Below, piece by piece: positions 28,182-36,644 of a stretch of DNA of 64,000 nt. The translations under genes and the position numbers were made by a program. The stretch is taken from NCBI RefSeq assembly GCF_001043005.1, contig NZ_JYKZ01000002.1, positions 124,001 to 188,000 of the forward strand, read 5' to 3'. The notes beneath the pieces were generated by a model, which was given only the letters and a program-made list of their open reading frames with translations, was not told the DNA's origin and ran no database searches. Numbering within the stretch: position 1 is the stretch's first letter; each line of letters opens with the position of its first letter. The DNA comes from Pseudomonas psychrophila. Lineage in GTDB: Bacteria; Pseudomonadota; Gammaproteobacteria; Pseudomonadales; Pseudomonadaceae.

Positions 28182-29210
28182 ATGATGTTTGCTCTCATGC
28201 AAAGCGCTCAGCTGGAGTCGTTGCACCTAAGCGTAGACCCCGTTACAGGCCTCAAAGCCGTGATTGCCATTCATAACACTCATCTGGGGCCAGCGTTGGG
28301 CGGTTGCCGTTATCTGGCGTATCCCAACGACGAAAGTGCTGTGAACGATGCCATTCATCTGGCTCAAGACATGAGCTACAAGGCGGCTCTGGCCGGTCTG
28401 GCAGTCGGGGGTGGGCAGGCTGTGGTCATTCGTGCGGCCCATGTCGAGAGTCGTGCCGAGCTGTTTGAGGCGTTTGGCCGCTGCGTGGATCAGCTGGACG
28501 GGCGCTATATCACCGCCATCGACAGTGGCACCTCTACCGCCGATATGGATTGCATCGCCCAACATACTCGACACGTCACCAGCACCAGTGCTGCAGGCGA
28601 CCCGTCGCCCCATACGGCAATGGGTGTGTTTGCCGGAATTCGCAGCACCGCCTCGTCGCGCTTGGGCAGCGACAATCTGGAAGGCCTGCGGGTGGCCGTG
28701 CAAGGCTTGGGCAAGGTTGGTTACGCGTTGGCCGAGCAGCTGCATGCTGCGGGTGCCGAATTATTGGTCTGCGATACCGACCCCGGCAAAGTGCGCCTGG
28801 CCATGGAGCAGCTCGGGGCGCATCCCATCGCGTGCGAAGCCTTGCTGAGCACGCCCTGTGACATTCTTGCGCCGTGCGGTCTGGGTGGCGTGTTGAACTG
28901 GCACAGTGTGGCGCAACTGCGTTGCTCGGCTGTGGCCGGGTGTGCGAATAACCAGCTGACTAACCTGCAAGTGGCCGATCAGCTCGAACGGCGGGGGATT
29001 TTGTATGCGCCCGATTACGTCATCAATTCCGGCGGGTTGATCTATATGGCCCTGACCCATGAAGGCGCAACGCCCGAGGCCATCAATGAGCAGTTATTAC
29101 GGATCAGCCAGCGATTGACCGGCATCTACGCCCACGCCCAGGCTGAAAAGCGATCGCCAGCACGGGTTTCAGATGAGCTGGCGCACCGGTTGTTGTATCC
29201 GAAGGATTAG
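28182..29210 (+). CDS. Leucine dehydrogenase-like protein (Glu/Leu/Phe/Val family), catalytic Lys replaced
   Basis: 342 residues with the family domains in order: N-terminal substrate domain (LGPALGGCRYL, MSYKAALAGL) and C-terminal NAD Rossmann domain (VQGLGKVGYALAEQL near 173). The family's substrate-binding lysine in MSYK is kept (K67), but the conserved GGGK, which carries the catalytic lysine, reads GGGQ here (Q79, codon CAG at 28416-28418). This may abolish normal oxidative deamination or mean a different reaction. The rest of the gene is intact, so it is not a decayed copy. Confidence 0.85.
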   Translation: MMFALMQSAQLESLHLSVDPVTGLKAVIAIHNTHLGPALGGCRYLAYPNDESAVNDAIHLAQDMSYKAALAGLAVGGGQAVVIRAAHVESRAELFEAFGRCVDQLDGRYITAIDSGTSTADMDCIAQHTRHVTSTSAAGDPSPHTAMGVFAGIRSTASSRLGSDNLEGLRVAVQGLGKVGYALAEQLHAAGAELLVCDTDPGKVRLAMEQLGAHPIACEALLSTPCDILAPCGLGGVLNWHSVAQLRCSAVAGCANNQLTNLQVADQLERRGILYAPDYVINSGGLIYMALTHEGATPEAINEQLLRISQRLTGIYAHAQAEKRSPARVSDELAHRLLYPKD

Positions 29211-29218
29211 GTGCTCTG

Positions 29219-29596
29219 TCAGCCATGACCTTGCTGCAGCTGGCACAGGTCCTGAGCATTGCCAAAGCGTGTTTCAAACTCCACCAGCCCCGCATGCACC
29301 TGTTGCAGCGTTTCAATCTGGCTCATCACGGACAGTTTTTTGCGGGCAATTGCGTCGCTCACCACCTCCCATGGGAGCGCCTGGCCACGGTGTTCATCAA
29401 GAATGGCCTGCATTTCTTTGAGTTTGAAACCCAATTGCTGCGCGCACTTGATAAACATCAACAGCTCAACGCTTTGCTCGCAGTAGACACGATAGGCACC
29501 CCGGCGTTGCGGCGGCGGTAACAGGCCTATCTCTTCGTAGTGACGAATGCTTTTGATGGTGGTACCAGACAGCTGGGCGGCTTTGCCGATGTACAT
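29219..29596 (-). CDS. MerR family regulator
   Basis: 125 residues: N-terminal winged helix (YIGKAAQLSGTTIKSIRHYE) and a dimerising coiled coil (about 75-110). The C terminus has one cysteine only (DLCQLQQ), so the metal-binding cysteines of CueR/ZntR and the SoxR cluster are missing; the signal is unknown. It is downstream of the quinone reductase gene on the same strand (39 bases) and probably regulates the promoter at 30241-30272. AAGGA precedes the ATG. Confidence 0.87.
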   Translation of the reverse strand: MYIGKAAQLSGTTIKSIRHYEEIGLLPPPQRRGAYRVYCEQSVELLMFIKCAQQLGFKLKEMQAILDEHRGQALPWEVVSDAIARKKLSVMSQIETLQQVHAGLVEFETRFGNAQDLCQLQQGHG

Positions 29597-29635
29597 GAAA
29601 AATCCTTTTTCAATGGTCGCCGGCGAGGCTGACGC

Positions 29636-30211
29636 TCAGCGGTTCGCGAGCGCGCGGGCTTGCTGCAGCCATGTGGTTTTTTGTGCGGGTGTGGCGTCGA
29701 GTATCGGGCCAAACGTCAAGGTTGCGAGGGGTTTTATGCCACAAAACGCCAAGGTGGTTTTGCGTATTTGATGCAGCCCTGGCATGCGGTACACCCATTT
29801 GTAGTACCAAGGGGGCGTGTCCATCGTTACCAGTAGGTGCGCGCTGCGACCTTTAAGGAGCTTGTCGGGGAATGCCTTGCCCTTGCGGTATTGAAAGGCG
29901 AAGCCGGGCAGCAGGATGCGGTCGAAAAAACCTTTCATCAAAGCGGGGATTCCGCCCCACCAGATCGGATAGACCAGAACCAGGTGCTCGGCCCAGAGGA
30001 TGTCTGCCTGAGCGTTGAGCAAGTCTGGCTCCAGTGCCTGGATCTGCCTGTAACCCTCATGCAGTACCGGATCGAAGCGCAGGGTACCTAACTGCATGAC
30101 ACGTACGTCATGGTTGGCACTCTTGGCCGCCTCAACATAGCTGTCTGCCAGTGCGCCACAAAAACTGTCGGTGCCGGGGTGACCCAGGATCACCAGTACT
30201 CGCTTGCTCAT
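29636..30211 (-). CDS. NAD(P)H quinone reductase (MdaB/KefF-like flavodoxin fold)
   Basis: 191 residues with the flavodoxin_2 fold: LVILGHPGTDSFCGALADSY at the N terminus (FMN phosphate loop), LVYPIWWGGIPALMKGFFDR near 80 (flavin and substrate site), and MDTPPWYY near 132. Expected to make two-electron reductions of quinones. First gene of an operon with the MerR regulator. The long promoter spacer upstream fits MerR control. Confidence 0.88.
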   Translation of the reverse strand: MSKRVLVILGHPGTDSFCGALADSYVEAAKSANHDVRVMQLGTLRFDPVLHEGYRQIQALEPDLLNAQADILWAEHLVLVYPIWWGGIPALMKGFFDRILLPGFAFQYRKGKAFPDKLLKGRSAHLLVTMDTPPWYYKWVYRMPGLHQIRKTTLAFCGIKPLATLTFGPILDATPAQKTTWLQQARALANR

Positions 30212-30240
30212 CGTGACGCCAACCTGAAAGGGGGCCTTTG

Positions 30241-30272
30241 AGGGTAGGGTCTGCCCCGTAGGGGAGAGTCAA
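30241..30272 (-). promoter_or_regulatory. MerR-type promoter with 20 bp spacer
   Basis: On the minus strand, -35 TTGACT (30272-30267) and -10 TACCCT (30246-30241) are separated by 20 bp, longer than the normal 17. Within the spacer lies the dyad CTCCCC-TA-CGGGGCAG. This is the classic layout of MerR-activated promoters. It lies about 30 bp upstream of the quinone reductase start. Confidence 0.65.
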
Positions 30273-30289
30273 GCGAGGACGTGGTGCAT

Positions 30290-30547
30290 TTATTCGCTGT
30301 CGACCAGCAACTCGGACAGGGCGTCCGGCTGGCTCTTGAAGGCCTTGGCAAAAACATCGCGATTTTTCGCCATGTAGATGCCGGCTTCTTCGACCTGTTG
30401 CTCGCTCAGGGACGGCACAGCTTTTTGCAACACTTCGGCCAGCAATTCTGCCAGTTCCAGCATTTTGTCATGACGGTCAGCTTCGGCTTTATCCATGAAC
30501 AAACGCTCCAGATCTCGGCTGCTGCGGTATACCACTTCGACGGCCAT
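30290..30547 (-). CDS. yebG: YebG family SOS protein
   Basis: 85 residues beginning AVEVVYRSSRDLERLFMDK, then EADRHDKMLELAELL near 22, matching the YebG family of DNA-damage-inducible proteins. Biochemical function is unknown. A perfect LexA box lies 42 bp upstream of the start codon, which supports SOS control. Confidence 0.88.
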   Translation of the reverse strand: MAVEVVYRSSRDLERLFMDKAEADRHDKMLELAELLAEVLQKAVPSLSEQQVEEAGIYMAKNRDVFAKAFKSQPDALSELLVDSE

Positions 30548-30588
30548 TTACCACCTCATATGCCTTCACGTAAATTATCTTGCGATTA

Positions 30589-30604
30589 CTGTATTTATAT
30601 ACAG
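30589..30604 (-). promoter_or_regulatory. LexA box upstream of yebG
   Basis: CTGTATTTATATACAG on the plus strand (CTGTATATAAATACAG on the minus strand) fits the CTG-N10-CAG consensus fully. Confidence 0.92.
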
Positions 30605-30803
30605 CGAAAAGGATAAGCCAAACACCCGGATTTGAATAGCGGCTTTTTCACTCTAGCTGCAATTGGTAGGCGCAACGGTCCCCTGACGTGTCTAATAGCC
30701 GCCCGCCATCATCTCACCAACGGTCGCTGGCCTTTTTTCTGCATGTAAAAAGCGTCATGTGCGTCGCGGATGATCCGTTCGAGTCGATTCAAGGAGCTGC
30801 ATC

Positions 30804-31304
30804 GTGAGAGTTAACAAAGCTGAGAAGCTACGTCGCCAGGTTCATGAACTGGCCGAATCGATGGGCAATCTGTTCGTCGAAACCTTCCATTACCTGGCGT
30901 TGTTTGCCATTGGTGCGGTCACTGCCTGGGCAGCAGTGATGGAATTTCTGGGAATGGTGGAGAAGGGCAACATCACGATTGATGACATCCTGCTGCTGTT
31001 TATCTACCTGGGACTGGGCGCCATGGTAGGCATTTATTTCAAAACCAATCATATGCCCGTGCGCTTCCTGATTTACGTGGCGATCACGGCGCTGACCCGC
31101 TTGCTGATTTCCAACGTGTCCCATCACAACCCGCCGGACATGGGCGTGGTGTATCTGACCGGGGCAATCCTGTTGCTGGCGTTTGCCATTTTGGTGGTGC
31201 GCTATGCGTCTTCGCAGTTCCCGTCGGTGAAGATCGAGAATCCTCATCGCAAGACCGGCGCCGGTTCCGGGGAGCATCCCGAAGTGGAGAAGGGCGAGCT
31301 ATAA
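30804..31304 (+). CDS. psiE: Phosphate-starvation-inducible protein PsiE
   Basis: A 166-residue inner-membrane protein with four predicted membrane segments (about 29-50, 60-78, 88-104, 116-135) and a polar C-terminal tail. Family of PsiE; molecular role unknown. GTG start with AAGGAG at good spacing. I did not find a clear Pho box in the 200 bp upstream. A strong terminator follows. Confidence 0.87.
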   Translation: MRVNKAEKLRRQVHELAESMGNLFVETFHYLALFAIGAVTAWAAVMEFLGMVEKGNITIDDILLLFIYLGLGAMVGIYFKTNHMPVRFLIYVAITALTRLLISNVSHHNPPDMGVVYLTGAILLLAFAILVVRYASSQFPSVKIENPHRKTGAGSGEHPEVEKGEL

Positions 31305-31319
31305 ACGTCCTCATGAAAA

Positions 31320-31356
31320 AGGGCGGGCTTACCGAAGTAAGCCCGCCCTTTTTTAT
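31320..31356. terminator. Bidirectional terminator between psiE and the RaiA-like gene
   Basis: A 14 bp stem AAGGGCGGGCTTAC / GTAAGCCCGCCCTT with a CGAA loop, with T runs in both directions. It serves the convergent genes on either side. Confidence 0.93.
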
Positions 31357-31373
31357 GCGTCCTGGACGCTGTA

Positions 31374-31802
31374 TCAGCTGTTTAATTCGAGTTCTTTTTC
31401 TTTTTCCAAAAACTCTTCTTCCAGCAAAGCGTCAACGCTCTGCTTAGGTTCATTTGCCTCAAACCCTTCCGGGGCCAGGGCTGCAGTGCGTTTGCCACGC
31501 AGCTTGCCGAACAGGTGTTCCAGAGCGTGCTCCAGCTTTTCAGCTGCACCCTCCACAGCCTGGGTCAGCGAATCAGCGTCGTGGGATACGAGAATCGGCT
31601 GGTGTCCTTTAGGTCGAGCCTCCATTTTGCAGCGTTTGTCCTTTGGACCGGACTTGCCACCATTTTCATCGCTGAGATGGACCTCAACCCGGGTCAGATC
31701 TTCCAAATGGCGTTCGAGCGTTACTTCAACAGTAGCGGTGACCCAGTCTTGGGTGCGTTTGTCACTGTCGATATGTTTATCGGAAAAGACGTGAGTAAGC
31801 AT
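31374..31802 (-). CDS. RaiA/HPF-like ribosome-associated protein
   Basis: 142 residues. The N-terminal 100 residues match the ribosome hibernation factor/RaiA fold (TVEVTLERHLEDLTRVEVHL, KDKRCKMEARPKG, ALEHLFGKL). A glutamate-rich tail follows (EEEFLEKEKELEL). It probably binds ribosomes or a related RNA; it is more divergent than the canonical Hpf encoded near rpoN in Pseudomonas. Confidence 0.75.
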   Translation of the reverse strand: MLTHVFSDKHIDSDKRTQDWVTATVEVTLERHLEDLTRVEVHLSDENGGKSGPKDKRCKMEARPKGHQPILVSHDADSLTQAVEGAAEKLEHALEHLFGKLRGKRTAALAPEGFEANEPKQSVDALLEEEFLEKEKELELNS

Positions 31803-31963
31803 AGTTCTTCCCTTATATAAGCGTGCTCGTGTGAGGTCTGACGGCCTCGAGTGTTCAAAGGTTCATCGTCATTGCTCAGTTACAGTGTTTGGGCCGATGA
31901 GCAAATATTTCAAGCACTATTTTCAGGAAGTCTTGCAAGTCGTGATCGGCGTCAGCCTTTGCC

Positions 31964-31992
31964 GGGAAGAAAAGCCCGCATGTGCGGGCTTT
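31964..31992 (-). terminator. Terminator of the fecIRA operon
   Basis: Stem AAAGCCCGCA / TGCGGGCTTT with a short TG loop. On the minus strand it is followed by TTTTCTT, 13 bases after the fecA stop. Confidence 0.85.
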
Positions 31993-32004
31993 GATCGATT
32001 TATA

Positions 32005-34335
32005 TCAAAATGCGACTGAAGTCTGGACGTAGAGGGTGCGCGGTTCGCCCACGTATTTCCCCTTGTTGTTATCGTCAAACGAGCGTGTGTAGTACTCGTG
32101 ATTGAGGATGTTTTTCACGCCCACTGCCACGTTCAGGTCAGACAGTTGAGGGCCGAAGTCATAGCCCACGCGGCTGTTGAAAACCATGTAGCCAGGGATC
32201 AAGCCGTTGCTGCCGTCGGCGCTTTCTGCACGGGTGTTGGCGTTATCGGCGAACTGGTTGCTCTGGAAGGTTGTGTCCAGATTGGCTTTCCACTGGCCTT
32301 CGGTATAACCGACGCCGATGCTGCCTTTGTTTTTCGAGGAGAACGGCACGCGATTGCCTTTGTTCGGACCCTCTTCGCGGATAGTCGCGTCAACATAGGC
32401 GTAGGTGGCGTATACGTCGAAACCGGCCAGTACGGGGCTCAGGCCATCCAGCGCGTAGTTGACGCTGGCCTCGATGCCCTGATGCCGTGTCTTGCCCCGT
32501 GCGATCACGGTATCGGTGGTTTGGTTGCTGTCGTACTGATTGTTGAAATTGATGAGAAATGCGCCGATCTCCGCGCTCAAGTTGCCATTGTCGTAGCGGG
32601 TGCCGATTTCCCAGGTGCGCGCTTTCTCCGGTTTTACTTCGCCGCCGGTAACGCGGTTGGGCATCTGGCTGTACTGCACGCTCCCGAAGGAACCTTCGGT
32701 ATTGGCATAGAGATTCCAGCTGTCTGTGACGTGGTACATCACGTTCAGGGCAGGCAGCGGCGTGTTGTAGTCGCCCTTGTATTTGACATGGGTCAGCAGG
32801 TTGGTTTGCTGCTGCTCGATCATCTCGTAGCGAATGCCGGGGGTGAGCGTCCACTTGCCGATGTCGATCTTGTCGTCGATAAAGAACGCATGGGCCTCAG
32901 TGGCGCCCCGTGTATCGCGGTCATTGCGGCTATTGGAGGTGGGCAGTTCGTTGGCTGAAATCGGTGTGCGGTAGCGCAGTTCGTGGCCGGCTTCGTTGAT
33001 GTAGCGGTAGCCCGCGCCCACTTCGTGGCTGGTATTGCCCAGATCAAAGCCCTGGGCTATGCGTGTTTCAACCCCGCGCACCCAGTATTCCCGCGGCGAC
33101 AGCGAGAGGAAAGTGCCTTGGTCCAGGTAACCGCTGCGCAGGGTTTTCGTGAAGAAGCTGTTGACCGTGAATTCACGGCGGTCTTCCTGATAGCGATAGC
33201 CGAAGTTGACCAGGGTACGGCGCCCCCAGAACTTGTCGTTCGGGCGGGTCGATTGATAGGGGTCAGCCTTGTAGGCCGCAGTGCTCAGGCCGCCGGGCAT
33301 ATCAGCTTCGCCATCGTAGTACTGGGCCATGGCATGCAGGCTGTTGGCTTCGTCGATCTGGTAATTACCCTTGAGGATCAAGTCGTCGATGCGCGTGTCG
33401 CTGTGTTCGCGCCAGTCGCCGCCGCGGGTGCCGGAGTACAGCAAGGCGCCACCCAGGCCATTGTCAGCGGTACCACCGGCCAGCAGGTTGGCGGTTTTCT
33501 TGAAGCCATCCTGGGTGGATGACGGGCTGGTCTCGGTCTGGAAACCGGCCTTGACGGTAGGTTCATCAGGAATAGCGCGAGTCACGAAGTTGACGATACC
33601 GCCGACGTTTTGCGGGCCATACCGCACTGCGCCGCCGCCGCGAACCACGTCTACCGCGTCCATGTTACCCATGCTGATCGGGGCAAACGATAACTGCGGC
33701 TGACCGTAGGGGGCGAAAGGCACGGGGATGCCGTCCATCAACACCGTCGAGCGGGTCGCCAGCCGAGGGTTCAGCCCGCGAATACCGAAGTTGAGGGCCA
33801 TATCATGGCTGCCGGTGCCGTTGTTTTCCGGGGCATTGACGCCGGGAATGCGATTGAGTACTTCGCGGGCAGTGGTGGCCCCCTGGCGTTCGAACTCTTC
33901 GCGGCGGATTACATCACGTGCGCCGGGGTGTTCGAACACATCGGCCTGCGCCGCCTCTCCCAGCCAGTCACCGACCACGCTGGAGGTTCCCAATTCAATG
34001 CTGGCGGGTGCCGTCGAGGCGGTCACCGGCTGCAGGCTGAACGCCCCCTGACCTTCGGCGCGGGCTTGCAGCCCTGTGCCTTCCAGCAAGGCTTGCAGGC
34101 CTTGTTCGGGCTCGTAAGTGCCTTCCAGGCCCTTGCTCTGAATGCCGCTGGCGGTGGCGGAGCTGAAGGAAATCAGCACGCCGGCTTCACGGCCGAACTG
34201 GTTCAGGGCGTTTTCCAGTGAGGCGGGGGCGATGTGATAAGCCTTGGCGTCGGCAAAGGCCGCCGCGCTAAAACTCAAACTGGCACCCAGCAGCAAGCGG
34301 GCTAAAGACGTGAGACGCAAAGGCTGAGCAGACAT
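32005..34335 (-). CDS. fecA: Ferric citrate outer-membrane receptor FecA
   Basis: A 776-residue TonB-dependent transducer. Order: signal peptide (to about 29, AAAFADA), N-terminal STN signalling domain (YHIAPASLENALNQFGREAG, to about 105), plug (GARDVIRREEFERQGATT, NGTGSHDMALNFGIRGL), and a 22-strand barrel ending FSSKNKGS..YVQTSVAF. Long stretches read the same as E. coli FecA as I recall it, e.g. DGIPVPFAPYGQPQLS and ANTEGSFGSVQYSQ, so the substrate call (diferric dicitrate) is strong. ATG 34335 has CAGGA upstream. It is the third gene of fecIRA. Confidence 0.95.
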   Translation of the reverse strand: MSAQPLRLTSLARLLLGASLSFSAAAFADAKAYHIAPASLENALNQFGREAGVLISFSSATASGIQSKGLEGTYEPEQGLQALLEGTGLQARAEGQGAFSLQPVTASTAPASIELGTSSVVGDWLGEAAQADVFEHPGARDVIRREEFERQGATTAREVLNRIPGVNAPENNGTGSHDMALNFGIRGLNPRLATRSTVLMDGIPVPFAPYGQPQLSFAPISMGNMDAVDVVRGGGAVRYGPQNVGGIVNFVTRAIPDEPTVKAGFQTETSPSSTQDGFKKTANLLAGGTADNGLGGALLYSGTRGGDWREHSDTRIDDLILKGNYQIDEANSLHAMAQYYDGEADMPGGLSTAAYKADPYQSTRPNDKFWGRRTLVNFGYRYQEDRREFTVNSFFTKTLRSGYLDQGTFLSLSPREYWVRGVETRIAQGFDLGNTSHEVGAGYRYINEAGHELRYRTPISANELPTSNSRNDRDTRGATEAHAFFIDDKIDIGKWTLTPGIRYEMIEQQQTNLLTHVKYKGDYNTPLPALNVMYHVTDSWNLYANTEGSFGSVQYSQMPNRVTGGEVKPEKARTWEIGTRYDNGNLSAEIGAFLINFNNQYDSNQTTDTVIARGKTRHQGIEASVNYALDGLSPVLAGFDVYATYAYVDATIREEGPNKGNRVPFSSKNKGSIGVGYTEGQWKANLDTTFQSNQFADNANTRAESADGSNGLIPGYMVFNSRVGYDFGPQLSDLNVAVGVKNILNHEYYTRSFDDNNKGKYVGEPRTLYVQTSVAF

Positions 34336-34455
34336 GAACGAATCCTGGAAAGGTAAAAATCGAAGTGGCTTACCTCCTCTGTCACGCCAGATTCGAAAAC
34401 AGCTCACATTGTTTGAAATTTAAATCGCCCCTGTAGCCGCTGCCGCAGGTTTTGT

Positions 34456-35421
34456 TTATGCCTTTGCTTCTACCGTCACCCAGTACCGGGTAAAGCGCCT
34501 GATCCGCACCGGCAAACTGACAGCAAGCAGGTCCAGCACGCGCTCGCTGTTGTCTACCGGATAGGTGCCTGAAATCAGCAGGTCGGCCACGTTCGGGTCA
34601 CAGTTGAGCTGGCCGCGACGATACCGCCCCAGCTCGGCCAAAAAGTCGGCCAGGCGCATGTGGGCGGCGACCAGCATGCCGTCGGTCCAGGCGCCACTTC
34701 CCGCATCCAGTGGGCGCGGCGGGTTCCAGGCCTGACGGTTAAAGCTCAGTTGCTGATGAGGCTGGATCCACAGCGGGCTACCCGAATGCGCGGTTGGCAT
34801 GAGCCCGACCTGGCCATCAAACACCGCGACCTCCGTGCGATCGCTGAATTGGCGCACATTCAAGCGTGCGGCCTGGGGCTGCAAAACTCCGTGGGCTGTC
34901 AGTACCTGTAAAGGCCGTGGGTCTTGAGCCGCGGTCAGGAGCATCTCGCCTTCGAGCAAGCGAATCACACGCTGCTGGCCGTTAAACCTCACATCTACCG
35001 AGCTGGCGGTGTTGAGCTGGACTTGGCTGCCATCGTGCAATTGCAGTGTGCGTCGCTGACCCACCGGGCTGCTGAAGTCTGCCAGCAGCGGGGTGATGGG
35101 CAATTGATCGCGCACACCATAGGTCAGGGCCGTGCCAGCGCCCAACAGCAGCAATAATTTAAGGGCCTGGCGGCGACTGTTGCTTTTGGGCGCATTCAAG
35201 GCCGCGTGGGCCAGTGGTGACGATAAACCGCGTAAACGCTGGTTTATCCGTTGAATATGCTCCCACGCCCGCTGGTGTTCGCTGTGCGCCTGCAGCCATT
35301 GCTCCCATGCCTGCTGACGCCCTGGGCTGAGCCCGCCATCCTGCATTTCGATCAACCAGCTCACGGCCTGCTCGGCGACGGCTGAACCGATGTCGGGCGG
35401 GTGGTTGAACGCGCCGCTCAC
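34456..35421 (-). CDS. fecR: Anti-sigma/sigma regulator FecR
   Basis: A 321-residue inner-membrane protein: cytoplasmic N-terminal domain that binds FecI (about 1-82), one membrane segment (about 86-103, LLLLLGAGTALTYGV), and a periplasmic domain that receives the signal from the FecA STN domain. GTG start overlaps the fecI stop (GTGA). The 120 bp to fecA has no clear terminator. Confidence 0.93.
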   Translation of the reverse strand: MSGAFNHPPDIGSAVAEQAVSWLIEMQDGGLSPGRQQAWEQWLQAHSEHQRAWEHIQRINQRLRGLSSPLAHAALNAPKSNSRRQALKLLLLLGAGTALTYGVRDQLPITPLLADFSSPVGQRRTLQLHDGSQVQLNTASSVDVRFNGQQRVIRLLEGEMLLTAAQDPRPLQVLTAHGVLQPQAARLNVRQFSDRTEVAVFDGQVGLMPTAHSGSPLWIQPHQQLSFNRQAWNPPRPLDAGSGAWTDGMLVAAHMRLADFLAELGRYRRGQLNCDPNVADLLISGTYPVDNSERVLDLLAVSLPVRIRRFTRYWVTVEAKA

Positions 35422-35906
35422 AGGGCGAAATAGCAGCGCAGGGCTGCCTTGGTTAAATGACGTTTGACGGTGGCAACCGAAATACCCAGTCGGGCGCCGA
35501 TGTCGGCGTGGCTGAGGCCGTCAATCTGTGCCAGCAAAAAGGCGCGTTTGACTGGGCAGGGCAAGCCGTCGAGTAACTGATCCAACTCCATCAGGGTTTG
35601 CAGGATAATTGCCCGCTCTTCTTCGCTGGGGACCACCTGTTCGGGTATTTCGGCGAGCGCTTGCAGATAAGCCCGCTCCAGATCCTGGCGGCGGTAGTGA
35701 TTGAACAGAACGCGTTTGGCGACAACGGTCAAAAAAGCCCGGGGCTCGGCCAGGGTCGGGGTTTCGCGGGCGGTCAGCAGCCGCATAAAGGTGTCTTGCG
35801 CCAGGTCTGCGGCACTTTGCGGGCAGCCCAGCTTGCGCCGCAACCAGCCTGTAAGCCAGCTGTGGTGGTTCTGGTAAAGAACCTCGACGGTATTTGACTG
35901 CGGCAA
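35418..35906 (-). CDS. fecI: ECF sigma factor FecI
   Basis: An iron-starvation ECF sigma factor that directs transcription of fecA. From a TTG start at 35906 (GGAG six bases upstream) the product has 162 residues, close to E. coli FecI (173). Region 2 has HHSWLTGWLRRKLG and DLAQDTFMRLL; region 4 has GLSHADIGARLGISVATVKRH. The frame is open to GTG 35993, but the added residues are cysteine-rich and unlike the family. Confidence 0.9.
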   Translation of the reverse strand: MPQSNTVEVLYQNHHSWLTGWLRRKLGCPQSAADLAQDTFMRLLTARETPTLAEPRAFLTVVAKRVLFNHYRRQDLERAYLQALAEIPEQVVPSEEERAIILQTLMELDQLLDGLPCPVKRAFLLAQIDGLSHADIGARLGISVATVKRHLTKAALRCYFAL

Positions 35907-36036
35907 CGACCACTCCAGCTGCGCTGAAAACGCTTTAGAGAACAAGAATTGTTCGCATTGTAGGGGTGGGTGATTGCATTGAGCAATCACCACTGATCAA
36001 TGACAACAGCGCACCCCGTCATCTGCTTTTGCATAT

Positions 36037-36055
36037 GAGAATATTTATCATTAGT
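36037..36055. promoter_or_regulatory. Fur-box-like site between two iron sigma operons
   Basis: GAGAATATTTATCATTAGT resembles the 19 bp Fur consensus in the reverse orientation (GATAATGATAAATATTCTC is close). It lies about 30 bp before the plus-strand sigma gene and 130 bp from the fecI start, so it could control one or both. Confidence 0.65.
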
Positions 36056-36083
36056 ATCGCTTTCCTTTTTGACCTGCGCGCCG

Positions 36084-36644
36084 ATGTCCATGATCCCACC
36101 TGAACTTGAGAATGGTCCTAGCAGTGAGGCTCGCCATGGACGCGCGCATTTTTTGCAGGTGTTTTTATCCCAGCGTCCGCAAATGGAAGCGCTGGTGAAC
36201 CGCCGCGTCGGATGCCGGGCAACGGCAGCTGATCTGGTTCAGGACTTGTTTCTGCGTTTTTGGCGGCGGCCACTGGTGCAGGTCGAAGAGCTCAGCACGT
36301 ATTTGCTGCGCTGCGCGGGCAACATTGCCATCGATCACCTGCGCAGCGAAGGCACGCGCGGGCGGATCAGCCATCACTGGCAGCCCGAGCCGGACGCCAA
36401 TTGCTGCGAGCCCCAAGCGGCACTTGAGGCGGGTAATGACTTGCGCCAAGTCGAGGCCGCCTTGCGCAGCCTGCCCGAGCGCACGCGGCATATCTTTTTG
36501 CTCAACCGGATTCACGGTCGTACCTATGCCGAGATCGCCAAGGTCATGGGGCTGTCCCAAAGTGCGGTTGAAAAACATATGATGCGCGCCCTTGAGGCCT
36601 GCAAGGCCAGTTTGCGTGAGCCGCCATCAGGGACAGCGTTGTGA
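36084..36644 (+). CDS. ECF sigma factor, iron-starvation type (FiuI/FoxI-like)
   Basis: 186 residues. Region 2: ALVNRRVGCRATAADLVQDLFLRFW near the N terminus (VQDLFLRFW motif), region 4: RTYAEIAKVMGLSQSAVEKH near 145. It starts at ATG 36084 or 36090. It is paired with the downstream FecR-like gene (GTGA overlap) and a TonB receptor, and expected to transcribe that receptor gene. Confidence 0.92.
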   Translation: MSMIPPELENGPSSEARHGRAHFLQVFLSQRPQMEALVNRRVGCRATAADLVQDLFLRFWRRPLVQVEELSTYLLRCAGNIAIDHLRSEGTRGRISHHWQPEPDANCCEPQAALEAGNDLRQVEAALRSLPERTRHIFLLNRIHGRTYAEIAKVMGLSQSAVEKHMMRALEACKASLREPPSGTAL

